A stretch of 64,000 nucleotides of DNA from Astropecten irregularis (taxonomy: Eukaryota > Echinodermata > Asteroidea > Paxillosida > Astropectinidae). The stretch lies in contig OZ020248.1 in NCBI GenBank assembly GCA_963971285.1, positions 16,740,001-16,804,000 of the forward strand, read 5' to 3'. How positions within the stretch are numbered: position 1 is the first letter of the stretch; every line of letters starts with the position of its first letter. Below are positions 31,159 to 41,633 of the stretch, in pieces. Under the pieces are notes generated by a model. It did no database searches, was not told the origin of the DNA, and saw only the letters and a list, made by a program, of their open reading frames with translations. The position numbers and the translations under genes were made by a program.

Positions 31159-33286
31159 CTAAGAAGAAGCGTACCTGTTGAGAAGGCGTTCAACTACCAA
31201 GACCAAGACATTAAGGGCCGCTAGACCCCCAAGTGTCAAGAACGAGACGTCGTAACTTCCGGATGAATCATAGACCCAACCTGGAGGGATGAGAAAAGAA
31301 ACAACCTTGTCAGACCTAGGTCTTCACTCTTCAGACGTTAGTGCGCTGTTTTCAGACCTCTATCGGAATGGGGTGCCTACGAGTAACATATTCACAATAT
31401 TCAATATTTCATAAGGATTACTGACGGTCTTCAGCCTATACACACTCCATTCTTGTCTTGAAAAATCACTCAGAAACCCTCTTTAAGGTCATACCTGCAA
31501 ATGCTCCTCCGGTAAGTTCACCTACTGCGAAGAAGACGTTCAATGTTCCCCATCCTCGAACACCCAGATCTTCGCCCAAGACCGTCCGAGCGACGAGAAC
31601 GAACAGACCTGTCATCGTTCCCAGTCCCAGACCGTTCACGAAGGCGATGCACACGAGACCCGGATAGTTGTCAGATACAATGGGGTCTAGAGAGAAGGCA
31701 GCCATGTTGGTGAAACTGAACAGAATCATCATCTGAACAGGTGTCATGAACTCCATATGCAACACGGGTCCGGTCAGGATTCGACCAATCAGGCTGCCGA
31801 TTCCTCCGGCTGTCGAGAGGAAAGTTGCAAATTGGCTGTCTATGCCTCTGCTGGTTGCGTGGGGCACAAGATAGATTATCCAGGCACTGTACATGATACC
31901 AAGAAGGAAGAAGGCCAAGGCGTGCGCTATGAATCTAGGTTCCTTCCACAGCAAGTCCAAAGACAGTACCTTGCAAAGACCGCACGCAGCCGTTGTACAC
32001 GGATGCCGTGACTCTCTTCCATCAGGAGCATCTGATGTGTCATCGCCTTGAGTAGTGTCATCGCCATGAGTAGTGTCATTGCCATGAGTAGTGTCATCGC
32101 CATGAGTAGTGTCATCGGCACGAGTAGTATCATCAAGTGGCGAGTATCCCCCTACAGTTGTCTTGATTAACGCTCCAAGGACACAAACATTGGCGTTTAC
32201 AGCAGTGAATATCAATATGGTTCCTCGCCAGCCATAGGCGTCGATCAGGAGCTCCGTCAGAGGTGGATAGACCATCATTCCGAGCGCGCTACCTGCCGAG
32301 GTGATGCTGATCGGAAGGGCCGGGTTGGTGGGGAAATAAGGCATCAATGCAGCAATCGGAGGGATGAAGGCCATCGCGACACCGATCCCTGCGCAAGCAA
32401 GAAACCAGGTGCAGGACCTTTGGTTAGGTTGGGCGATATGAAATAGTAATCAATATATTTTTCATGGCCAATTTTTAGCTGTTTTATGATCACACACAAG
32501 TGGATAAAAAAACGAACAAGAATGGTGATTGCAGCCCTACCCACAGCCTATTTAAGGCCTCACCGCCGTTATGGACCACTCTCCTCTTGGCTATGAACAA
32601 ACTTACCCCAAAGGATGACGAAGAATGAAAAGACTGCCAGATTTGTTGAGAAAACGATGGCACCAAACGACAAGGACATGACGAGCCCTCCTGCAATGGT
32701 AAGCGGTCTTGGGCCAAATCTCTCCGTCATGATATTGACCAGTGGTACTGAAACAATTGAAGATAATACAAGACGTGTTATGTTATTTAATAAGGTTTAA
32801 ATATTAAAGGTGGAAGAAAAGTCAACAATTTTTCGTTTTTCTTTCCTTGAAGAATTATAAGAATTGGTCATGTCGTTTCAGTGAAGAGACAATGCATTCT
32901 AATCATCTAGTTTTCGAAATGCATATAAAAATGGAAACTATAATCAGTGGAAAGTTATTTAAAAATGTTACTATTACTAGAAAAAAAATATCCCAAACGC
33001 GGGACTAGGAAAAACTGCCTTTTGACTGAAATAAACGTCTAAAATATCGAACAACAATGTCCGTTGTTCTTTATACCAAGGAGGTTCGATACTGACCCAG
33101 GAAGAAGGTCACTGCAGGGGATGCCGCCATTGCAGTTCCCAGGGCTGTAACGGAGCAGCCGAGCGATTCGCGAATGGGCAAGATGAAGACACCGAAGCTT
33201 TTGAACGTACCAAGCTCAATCACATTGATGAAGAAACTTATCGCTGTGATAACCCATCCATAGCCGCCATCTTTCCTTGAGTGTCC
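31159..33286 (-). CDS. Monocarboxylate transporter-like (SLC16/MCT family), 5' exon missing
   Basis: Four minus-strand exons are bounded by AG/GT sites: 33097-33286, 32607-32747, 31495-32388 and 31159-31280. The phases agree and the total is 1347 bases, giving 448 codons plus a TAG stop. Introns are short (349, 218 and 214 bases). The first exon gives HSRKDGGYGWVITAISFFIN, with the D-G-G-Y-G-W signature of MCT helix 1. The second gives MTERFGPRPLTIAGGLVMSL. The third covers GIGVAMAFIPPIAAL, YGWRGTILIF, then a loop with repeated D-D-T-T-H-G units, then WKEPRFIAHALAFFLLGI and DLGVRGWGTLNVFFAVGELT. The fourth ends AGWVYDSSGSYDVSFLTLGG. About 12 membrane helices are expected in a plasma-membrane transporter of monocarboxylates or related anions. 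The substrate is unknown: the helix-5 motif normally rich in K/R reads YFPTNPALPISITSAG. No start codon occurs in the first exon, so an upstream exon exists above 33286. Confidence 0.9.
32040..32131. repeat. 18-bp tandem repeat inside the transporter loop
   Basis: Four to five copies of catgagtagtgtcatcgc-type units lie within the large third exon. In the reading frame they give D-D-T-T-H-G repeats in the expected cytoplasmic loop between helices 6 and 7. The period is a multiple of three, so the frame is kept. The loop length is probably variable between alleles. Confidence 0.88.
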
Positions 33287-33720
33287 CTGCCAAGAGCGTA
33301 TTCCAAACACGGGAATTAAATGTTTCTTACAAATGCAGTTGAAACAAATTATGATTACTGAAAACTGGGGAGAAATCATCACTAACCGTAAATTGGTAAA
33401 TAGGTCTATTAAACAATAATGTTGCGGATAATTGGCAAATACATTTACAACGGACTATGTTGTTTTTGTTTGAAAGCTTGTTGTTTATCAAGTTAACTAC
33501 ATGTAATACTAATTCTTCTGTGAAATTTGTTTCCCCAGCCAGTCTTCAGCATGGTACATAGAGAGACATTCCCATAGACCCAAATCAGCTGAATTTGTTG
33601 GTATTCAGGGAATATAGGAGCATGATTGATCGACTGGTATAATATAATATTATTGGGCAGTGTGTATCATGCATGGTTAATTGAGTCACTCTCCTGATTT
33701 CAAATGTTACATGTATAATT
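33287..33720. other. Upstream intron or 5' flank of the SLC16-like gene
   Basis: No first exon with an ATG and a phase-0 donor was recognised here. A short open stretch just above the acceptor (IRSWQ before GHSR) is intron sequence read through. AT-rich. Confidence 0.4.
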
Positions 33721-33727
33721 CATAATG

Positions 33728-33850
33728 GTTATGGTCACAGAACAGCACTCCAACTTCGTCTGATCCAGCACGTACATGAAATAATGAGCCTGTGAAAATT
33801 TGAGCTCAATCGGACATCTGAGTCACGAGAAAATAGGGGGGACGACCTTT
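33728..33850. repeat. Dispersed repeat copy flanking a LINE, left
   Basis: Shares a series of words with 35797-35925 in the same orientation: gtcacagaacagcactc, tctgatccag, catgaaataa, cctgtgaaaatttgagct, atctgagtc and cgagaaaa. The LINE remnant at 33990-35640 lies between the two copies. Confidence 0.75.
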
Positions 33851-33989
33851 TTGTTGGTTTAAAACATAGAGAATATTAATCTCGCCGAGACATAAATTAC
33901 TTGTTTTACACTTTTTCGAAACAATACCACTTCAGGCAGAAATATTTTAGCAGGAAGTTTATACTAGGCATGTCCAACTTTAAACCGTG

Positions 33990-35640
33990 TTTGAAGTTAT
34001 AGGTAAAGCTGGCTTTCATAGCTTGTATTGCTTCTTTGGTCGGCCTTGGTTTCTCCTACCGTGCAGGAGCTTTCCATACAGCAGACGCCTTCCCCATGCG
34101 GTGCTCCTCCATGCGGATGACATGCCCCACTCATCGGAGCTGGGCCTGGATCAGGAAGAATTCGACTTAGACTCAGCTTCGTAGTCAGCCGAATGTTGTG
34201 TTGGTTGAGCACTCTACTACGGAGTTTTCAGCGCCTGGCTAGCTTTGCTGATCCGAGCTTCAACTCTCTTGTCCAGATCCATCGCAGTAGAGGGTACTTC
34301 CCAGGTCCTTGAAATGTTCAACATTAGCAAGCTGGGTGTCATCAATGGCAATGATGGGCGCTGAGGAGTTGCATGGTATTTGGTGCAGGATGGAGAAGCA
34401 CCTCAGTCTTTTTGAGACTGATTGTCAGGCTAAAGAGCTTGGATGCCTTTGAAAAATTGTCCAGCATTAGCTGCAGATCAGATTCTGCATGGGCCAAGAG
34501 TGCCCAGTCATCAGCCAAGAGCACTTCTTGGAGGAGATCTTTAGTGGTCTTTGTCTTGGCAGAGAAGCGGCGAAGGTCAAAGAGGGAGCCGCCCAAGCGA
34601 TAGCGGATGTAGTCTCCCTGATCTTGTACTGCGAGGTACACAAGCAGGAGAAGAAGCCATTGAAGAGGACCAGAGCTAGAGCACAGCACAGCTTCCCATC
34701 GTTGCTGATCTCAAAGGCTTCCATCACGTAGTCACCGCAGACGACCTGGCCAGTCATGCCGTCAAAGAAGAGCTTGATCATGGACACAAATTTCAGAGGG
34801 CATCCAATACGCTCAATAACTTTCCATTATGCTTTCCTGCTGATCGTGTCCAAGGCCTTAGTCAGGTCAATAAAAAAGGGCAAGTTTTGTTTAATGCACT
34901 TCTCTTGAAGTTGTCTCATGGCAAAGATCATGTCGACAGTGCTTCTGCCTGGCCGGAAATCGCACTGTGCCTCTGCATGGGAGGTTTTGCTTGGAGACTA
35001 TGATGAGTCTGTTAAGGATGACTCTAGCAAAGATCTTTCCGGCAATGGAGTTCCCGCAATCGGCTTTACTTCCCTTGTTCTTGTACAGGGAGACAATCAC
35101 ATCCGGCATCTTCTCCTCCTCCAAGATACTCTTCAAGACATCGTGAAAGGCCAGTGGTTTGGGCCTGCCACCTTGTAGACCTTAGCAGGGATTCCGTCTT
35201 TTCCTGAAGCTTTGCCGGAGTTCGACTGGCAGATTGCTTTCTTAATCTCTGCAATGATGGGAGGTACGGCAAGCGCATCTTGTACTGGTTGTTTGGGAAT
35301 CTGATTCAGCGCTACTGAGTCGACTGATGGGGGTCTGTTGACCAGGTTGCTGAAGTGTTCTTGCCAGCGCGTGCTGAGCCCTTCTTGGTCTTTGGTCAGG
35401 GTTACGCCATCTGGAGACAGCAGTGGAGAGGAGCCTGTTGCGGAGGGGCCGAAGACTGACTTCAGCGAGCTGAAGAACTTCTTGGTGTTGTGGGAGTCTG
35501 CGTAACCTTGAACTTCGGCCGTTTTGTCCTGCCACCACTTGTCTTACATCAGACGTATAAATCAGGCTGCACTTTGGCCTAAAGAGTCTTGAATCCCGTG
35601 CGTTTGGCGATGGAGGATGGGTCATTGCATGTCATTTCGC
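33990..35640 (-). pseudogene. LINE reverse transcriptase remnant, longer copy
   Basis: Downward on the minus strand: KWWQDKTAEVQGYADSHNTK, KFFSSLKSVFGPSATGSSPL, VTLTKDQEGLSTRWQEHFSN, PPIIAEIKKAICQSNSGKAS, GKDGIPAKVYK, VIVSLYKNKGSKADCGN, AGKIFARVILNRLI, YIRYRLGGSLFDLRRFSAKT, EVLLADDWALLAHAESDLQ and LTISLKKTEVLLHPAP. This is the linker plus most of the reverse transcriptase of a non-LTR element, with the catalytic A-D-D present. Parts near 34000-34260 supply the very C-terminus (LLYGKLLHGRRNQGRP) after an internal deletion. Many frameshifts. Related to 27475-28470. Confidence 0.85.
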
Positions 35641-35796
35641 TGCGTCTGATAGACTGTGCATAATGCTTTACAAATCGCCATCATTTTGTGCTTGAAATCA
35701 ACACATAAAAAACTTTTTTAAATTTTAACCTAAACACTGTCTGGTGCCTACAGTAGGACTATCATAATTTAGACAAGCATGATTGTGAAAGGTATG

Positions 35797-35925
35797 TAAA
35801 GGTCACAAAACAGCACTCACACGTTTTTGTCTGATCCAGTAGGCCTATGTGCATGAAATAACAAACCTGTGAACATTTGAGCTAAATCGGATATCTGAGT
35901 CTCGAGAAAAACCCGACTTTCTTTT
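35797..35925. repeat. Dispersed repeat copy flanking a LINE, right
   Basis: Direct copy of the repeat at 33728-33850, about 80% alike by eye, with an inserted taggcctat word. Confidence 0.75.
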
Positions 35926-36295
35926 TTTTTCAAAACTGTTTTCGGTCTTTGTTTTACTCATTTCAGGATTAACATTTCAGGTAGGTGGAAATTTTTAACG
36001 GTATGTTTCTACTGCATCTTCTTCATACCCTAAAAGTTATAGGTAATTCTATGAACAATTCTGTCTGGTTATGTTACCAATCCCGTGCTGTATCTTTAAA
36101 GTCCGGCCATGCGATATATACCTTCCAGCGAAAGTCAAGTTATTATACACAATGCCATCGAGTCTAATACTCTAAGCAGCTCAAGGAAACTTGATCTTTA
36201 TTAAAAACAACCTGTTGATAATATCGGCAATTAGCAAATAGCTCTAAACTGATCGATTGCTCAAAAACCAAAATATTGACAATAAACATTATAAA
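35926..36295. other. No recognised gene
   Basis: AT-rich sequence with a poly-T stretch at 35923-35932 and no supported open frame. Confidence 0.4.
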
Positions 36296-36411
36296 ATGCT
36301 TGGAGTAAGGAGGGGCTGACGGTTTCGATCCTCGCATGATTTTTCTCATTTAGCCTTTGAGAAGTATGCTGTTAGGATCGAAACTTCAGGTACTCTTTAC
36401 TCCAAGCATGG
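36296..36411. repeat. Short inverted repeat element
   Basis: atgcttggagtaa and gtttcgatcct on the left are mirrored by aggatcgaaac and ttactccaagcat on the right. Imperfect arms total about 40 bases around a loop. MITE-like. Confidence 0.7.
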
Positions 36412-36835
36412 TAATAATCTCGGCCTACTAGGTTTATAGAGGACGGCGTGGGTAGGCCTACTTACTTTGCTTTTTAACATCGTTACATCAGAGTGTCTAG
36501 ACGCAGAGAAGAACCAACTAAGGCGCAGTGCATAATGTTCCGCTGTAATTTATGCATAAAGCTGACTGCATGAAATTATCTTGTTTGACATGGATCATAC
36601 GATAAACATCATTAGTGTGCATGGAGAGGACATAGCAATTATTTCAAAGTGCAGTTATTGGAGTAATGGGTGATTATATTTTCAAGTCACGTGGCCTTTA
36701 TTCAATTCAATTCAATGACATGTATATCCATCTATAATCATGACAATAACTATAAGCAATATAAAATTAAATATATGGATGGAGGCATGGTGACAAAAAG
36801 CCGGAGCTTATGAAGACATGCCTATTAACATAATG
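36412..36835. other. No recognised gene
   Basis: AT-rich sequence leading into the pentanucleotide array. A short ttcaattcaattcaatg precursor of the pentamer is visible at 36697-36716. Confidence 0.45.
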
Positions 36836-37157
36836 ATACAATACAATACAATGCAATACAATACAATACAATACAATACAATACAATACAATACAATACA
36901 ATACAATACAATACAATACAATACAATACAATACAATACAATACAATACAATACAATACAATACAATACAATACAATGCAATACAATACAATACAATACA
37001 ATACAATGCAATGCAATGCAATGCAATGCAATGCAATGCAATGCAATGCAATACAATAACAATTGCAATGCAGTGCAGCGCAGTGCAGCGCAGCGCAGCG
37101 CAGCGCAGCGCAGCGCAGCGCAGCGCAGCGCAGCGCAGCGCAGCGCAGCGCAGTGCA
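36836..37157. repeat. Compound pentanucleotide array (caata, caatg, cagcg)
   Basis: About 64 pentamers in one uninterrupted register apart from a few bases near 37056. From left to right they change from caata (to about 37002, with isolated caatg) to caatg (37003-37052), then through cagtg to cagcg (37077-37157). Successive variants differ by single A-to-G or T-to-C transitions. Long frames without stops in several phases are by-products of the five-base unit. Confidence 0.97.
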
Positions 37158-37174
37158 ATAAAACTCTAACAAGT

Positions 37175-37322
37175 AATAAAGAGAAAATTAAGGTAGCACC
37201 TAAAGACTATTAGGAGAAAAAGTACACATCCACATCTGTTGAGGTAGTTGTTACTACGAAAGCTTATTTTGGTTTTTCTCCTAGTTAGTCTTTAAGTGCT
37301 ACCTTAATTTTCTTTATTATTT
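37175..37322. repeat. 148-bp palindromic element
   Basis: aataaagagaaaattaaggt and agcacctaaagac on the left are mirrored by gtctttaagtgct and accttaattttctttatt on the right, with about 47-base arms and a 45-base centre. It adjoins the pentanucleotide array. Confidence 0.88.
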
Positions 37323-38073
37323 CGATAGACTGACACGGCTACCCACAATATTATCTTCAAGTAATAAAGACACAATAGACAGCAAAGACTGGACAAGACA
37401 ATCTCAAGAGAACAGCAAGTTAACAAAAACAAACACACAAACAAACGAATAAATAAACAAATAATATATACAAGCAAGCAAAATTATATATTTTATATAA
37501 TTATATGTTTTACAGGGTTTGTTTCTGGCAACGGCACATTGTTTAACACACGAGTGCTCTCCGGCAGGAATAACCTCCGTCATTTCTGATGGAAACAGTT
37601 CTGATTGAAACTTCTGGTTGAAACATTTTACAGATCCTGTACTGATATCGTTGAAACCATCTAATGTTGATATAATTTTCTAAAAACGAACTTGAAAAAG
37701 ATGAAAAAATTACACACGTCAAATTCACGTACCAGTTACATCTTAACAAAAAAAAAGTATCGTTTAAGGGTTTCTGTCCACAATTTTGTTTTCTTTCCTA
37801 ATCAGCGAGATTACTATTCGATTTCATATTTTACGCAGAGTCATTCCAGTCGGAATAATTATATTACGATACTTTTTGCCTGTGTGGTGTTTTTATTAGG
37901 AGCTTCGAATTCACTGTTCCCAACCCCGCTTTCCTGTTTCCCACGTGGATAAAGCGTGTCGTCTTGAGAAATGAATGATTGTGATTGGTGCACGTCTTTT
38001 GATGCCCTACCTTCATGTACAATCTAACGTACCGATATATGAAACATCAATGTTGACGATACCTGTTGTATCA
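37323..38073. other. No recognised gene
   Basis: AT-rich sequence with an aaacaaacaaac-like stretch (37425-37460). A plus-strand frame at 37692-37952 is lysine/serine-rich and unsupported. Confidence 0.4.
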
Positions 38074-38222
38074 GGGGCCGATTTCACTAACACTTTGCGA
38101 TCATCGTTAAGCCCAAATCCATCGCTAAACGGAAAATTGCTATGCAAAGTAGCGATCGATTTTCTGTTTAGCGATGGATTTCGGCTTTACGATGATCGCA
38201 AAGCGTTAGTGAAATCGGCCCC
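38074..38222. repeat. 149-bp palindromic element
   Basis: ggggccgatttcactaacac at the left end is mirrored by ttagtgaaatcggcccc at the right. The arms continue through gcgatcatcgttaagcc and the atccatcgctaaac words, for about 65 paired bases per side. Typical of short fold-back DNA elements. Confidence 0.9.
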
Positions 38223-38439
38223 ATCATCTATACGCTGAGTATGCTAATGGGGTATAGAACAGTGGGCTTCGTGTATGCACAATAAAAACACAAGCATAAC
38301 CCGTCTTCGTGTTTGCGTTGTTTCTTTACTTGTTTAGTATTCAGATGACATAGTTATATAAATACTAACACTGGAACTTTCTACATACACGGGCACATTA
38401 TTTCAAAGCCGAGCTCTTGAGAAAGGAATCAGATAGTAT

Positions 38440-38985
38440 TTCTAGCAGTGTTGGAGTACTCGTACATGTACTCGAGTATACAACTCGACATGTAGGCCCC
38501 CTACTCGAGTACTTGGCCCGTATATTCGATAAAAAGAACTTGAAAATATATGTACTTACTTGGCCCGTACTCGATTCCATGTAGGCCTACTCGGATTTTG
38601 GGAGCACTCGACCATTTGGTGCAAATTTCGTTTTCGTTACAATTTCACGGTTGATTATGTTTGGGATTTCCGATAATATTACAAAGGAAGTATGAAGATA
38701 TGGGAAGAATCAAATGGAGTAATCAGCACAGTGTCATTAGCAAGTTTTATAAAACAAGAATTTCTAAGAAGAGTGGCACAACGTCCAACATCTTTGTGAA
38801 ACAAACTGCATTTTTTGGCACAGTGCGTTGGTACTGTGCATGTACTCGGACTTTGAAAGTACTCGTAATAGATAACTTGGAATTGACAGCAATGTACTCG
38901 GACTCGGCCCAGAAGTCAGCCATTGAAGTGCTCGGAGTACTCTGTACTCAGATTTAAGGACTCGACTCCAACACTGATTTCTAGT
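38440..38985. mobile_element. Element with gtgttggagt termini and tactcg repeats
   Basis: ctagcagtgttggagtactc near 38440 is mirrored by ctcgactccaacactgattt near 38962. Between them ctcg/cgag words (tactcgagta, gtactcgg) recur in both orientations. No transposase was seen. Non-autonomous element is an inference. Confidence 0.6.
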
Positions 38986-39045
38986 AGGAAGGTACATACC
39001 ACTGTATGTACCTTCCTACTAGAAATCAGTGTTGGAGTCGAGCTA
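38962..39045. repeat. Near-perfect 39-bp-arm hairpin
   Basis: ctcgactccaacactgattt, then ctagtaggaaggtacatac, is exactly reversed in gtatgtaccttcctactag, then aaatcagtgttggagtcgag, around a short centre at about 39002-39005. It duplicates the right terminus of the element at 38440-38985 in inverted orientation. Confidence 0.9.
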
Positions 39046-39542
39046 TCCGCTCGAGCTATCTCCCCTCCCCTTCCCTTATCTCTCTCTCTATCCGGGGTGA
39101 AATATTCTCAAAAAGTATGTGTAAAACCTGTCACCAGAAATCACCATGTCTGTTGTCTGAAACTATAAAGTCTTATACTCAAATATCTATCTCCCACTGA
39201 GCAGGTAAAATGGCTGTAAATTACCAAAATGTACAATAATCCGGTACAACATTTTGCCTGGCGAGAAAACCGCTCACCAATATACAGAAGTTTATTTCAA
39301 ATAAATATTTTTACCAACAATGTTTGGCCTACTAGAGGATATGACAGTGTCTATACGGTAGACAGCTAAAGGCAGGTTAGGGGAAACAAAATGATTTTTA
39401 TTGACAGCCAGAGATAAACGAAACTTCCGAAGATAAAAATAAAATCAGCAATTAATTATTAAACGCAGACCTTGTTTAACCCTCATTATTAAATTGTGTC
39501 ATAAATGAGACATACACCAGACAAAATAATCAAGAAAAATAT
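39046..39542. other. No recognised gene
   Basis: AT-rich apart from a cccctcccctt stretch at 39060-39075. No supported coding or structural feature. Confidence 0.4.
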
Positions 39543-39690
39543 TAGGCCGTGTCCAAATTATCTGGCTGCGGCTGCAAATTGAAATTACACATGTACCTAC
39601 GGCAGCCACTAGCCAATGACTGCAGCCATTTTCATAAACTTGTGTTATTTTTTATGCAGTCGCAGCCAGAGAATTGGGACACGGCCTTAC
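39543..39690. repeat. 148-bp inverted repeat element
   Basis: taggccgtgtccaaattatc, then tggctgcggctgcaaa, is mirrored by tgcagtcgcagccagagaat, then tgggacacggcctta. A similar half-end (ggccgtgtccgaaatctctg) occurs at 29227, so it belongs to a dispersed family. Confidence 0.85.
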
Positions 39691-39851
39691 AGTCCGGGTT
39701 TCCTAATCCCCCGCGGTCCACCTGTACATGTACTTAAGAAATACTTGACTAAGCAGTGCATGAAATGTGCATTTTCAGTTTGTTGAAGTGTTCCTTGCTT
39801 ACTGTAAAGAATGTGCAGTGTATTGTGTCTTAGGGTACTCTTCCTACATGT

Positions 39852-41176
39852 AGATGGCTTGGGTCTGGCCGACTCGGCGCTCATTTCTAGATGGCTTGGG
39901 TCAGACCGACTCCGTCAGTGCTATTCCTAGACGGATTGGGTCTGGCCAACTCAGTGCTCTTCCGAGATGGCTTGGGTCAGACCGGCTCAGTGCTCTTCCC
40001 AGATGGCTTGGGTCTTACCAACTCAGTGCTCTTCCTAGATGGCTTGGGTCAGACCGGCTCAGTGCTCTTCCTAGACGGCTTGGGTCAGACCGACTCTGTG
40101 CTCTTCCTAGACGGCTTGGGTCTGACCAACTCAATATTCTTCCTAGACGGCTTGGGTCTGACCAACTCAGTGCTCTTCCCAGATGGCTTGGGTCTTACCA
40201 ACTCAAGCGCTCTTCCTAGATGGCTTTGGTCAGACCGGCTGAGTGCTCTTCCTAGATGGCTTGGGTCAGACCGGCTGAGTGCTCTTCCTAGATGGCTTGG
40301 GTCAGACCGGCTCAGTGCTCTTCCCAGATGGCTTGGGTCTTACAAACTCAGTGCTCTTCCTAGATGGCTTGAGTCTGACCAACTCAGTGCTCTTCCGAGA
40401 TGGCTTGAGTCAGACCGGCTCAGTGCTCTTCCTAGATGGCTTGGGTCAGACCGACTCTGTGCTCTTCCTAGATGGCTTGGGTCAGACCGGCTCAGTGCTC
40501 TTCCTAGATGGCTTGGGTCAGACCGGCTTAGTGCTCTTCCTAGACGGCTTGAGTCTGACCAACTCAGTGCTCTTCCTAGACGGCTTGCGTCTGGCCGACT
40601 CAGTGCTCTTCCTAGATGGCTTGGGTCAGACCGGCTTAGTGCTCTTCCTTGATGGCTTGGGTCAGACCGGCTCAGTGCTCTTCCGAGATGGCTTGGGTCA
40701 GACCGACTCAGTGCTCTTCCTAGATGGCTTGGGTCAGACCGAATCACTGCTCTTCCTAGATGGCTTGGGTCAGACCGAATCAGTGCTCTTCCTAGATGGC
40801 TTGGGTCAGACCGGCTCAGTGCTCTTCCGAGATGGCTTGGGTCAGACCGGCTCAGTGCTCTTCCTAGATGGCTTGAGTCAGACCGACTCAGTGCTCTTCC
40901 TAGATGGCTTGGGTCAGACCGGCTCAGTGCTCTTTCTTCCTAGATGGCTTGGGTCAGACCGACTCAGTGCTTTTCCTAGATGGCTTGGGTCAGACCGGCT
41001 CAGTGCTCTTTCTTCCTAGATGGCTTGGGTCAGACCGGCTCAGTGCTCTTCCTAGATGGCTTGGGTCAGACCAACTCAGTGCTTTTGCTAGATGGCTTGG
41101 GTCAGACCGAATCAGTGCTCTTCCTAGATGGCTTGGGTCAGACCGGCTCAGTGCTCTTCCTAGATGGCTTGGGTCA
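39852..41176. repeat. 36-bp minisatellite, about 37 copies
   Basis: Units of the form cttcctagatggcttgggtc followed by agaccggctcagtgct repeat with 36-base spacing. Minor variants alternate (gaccgactcagtg, gaccaactcagtg, cttccgagatgg). Two places (near 40932 and 41012) carry a three-base expansion (tctttcttcc), which preserves frame. The plus strand is free of stops over hundreds of bases in more than one frame (units LPRWLGSDRLSA and DGLGQTGSVLFL) and the minus strand in another (RSDPSHLGRALS). There is no exon evidence, so it is annotated as a repeat. Confidence 0.95.
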
Positions 41177-41558
41177 AATGTTTTGGGGAAATGATATACA
41201 TGTATCTTCCTTTATAACAAAACCAATTTCTCCTCTTCCATGAAGATTCCAGAGATCAACACAATTTTGGATTCCAGTCCTCCATTTGAGGCCTGTACAG
41301 TAAATTTGTCTTTGTTTACCTTTCAATGACTTATCACTTGTCATGCTTGTTGTTATTTGATGATTACATGTATATTACTTGAAAAAAGCTGTATCCTCTT
41401 TGAGTAATCCCCATGTACATGTACTGTCCTCAGGTTCCAGCATTGCTGCAAGTATCAATGAAATGATCCTTGGGATATAGCAGTATGTGCGTGGTTTCTT
41501 GACTGCTGACTGCCAAAAGAACAAAGATAATTGACTATTTGGGACAGCACGAATGTAG
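41177..41558. other. No recognised gene
   Basis: AT-rich spacer between the minisatellite and a tRNA-like sequence. No supported feature. Confidence 0.45.
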
Positions 41559-41633
41559 GGCTGGATAGCTCAGTTGGTAGAGCGCCTGTACGGTATTCAG
41601 GAAGTCGTATAGGTTCGAATCCTGCTTCAGTCA
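41559..41633 (+). pseudogene. tRNA-like sequence (pseudo-tRNA or SINE head)
   Basis: GGCTGGA at the 5' end pairs with TTCAGTC before a terminal A (GU pairs allowed). A GCTCAGTTGGTAGAGC D-arm and a GGTTCGAATCC T-loop are good A and B boxes. The anticodon stem CCTG/CAGG closes a loop with C instead of the invariant U at position 33 and a formal GGT anticodon. Two extra bases (TA) disrupt the T-stem side. These defects argue for a decayed tRNA gene or tRNA-derived SINE rather than a working tRNA. Confidence 0.6.

Noticed and set aside
31757-32011. Plus-strand frame opposite the transporter exon
   Set aside because: Shadow of the SLC16-like coding exon on the minus strand.
36836-37157. CRISPR array or telomere-like repeat
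   Set aside because: No spacers, and the unit is a five-base microsatellite. The genome is eukaryotic, with spliced genes.
36808-37213. Long open frames on both strands over the pentanucleotide array
   Set aside because: Stop-free frames follow directly from the caata/caatg/cagcg units. The encoded runs are pure repeats of five residues.
41559-41633. A working tRNA gene
   Set aside because: C at position 33 and a two-base insertion in the T-stem make a functional tRNA unlikely, so it is listed as tRNA-like.
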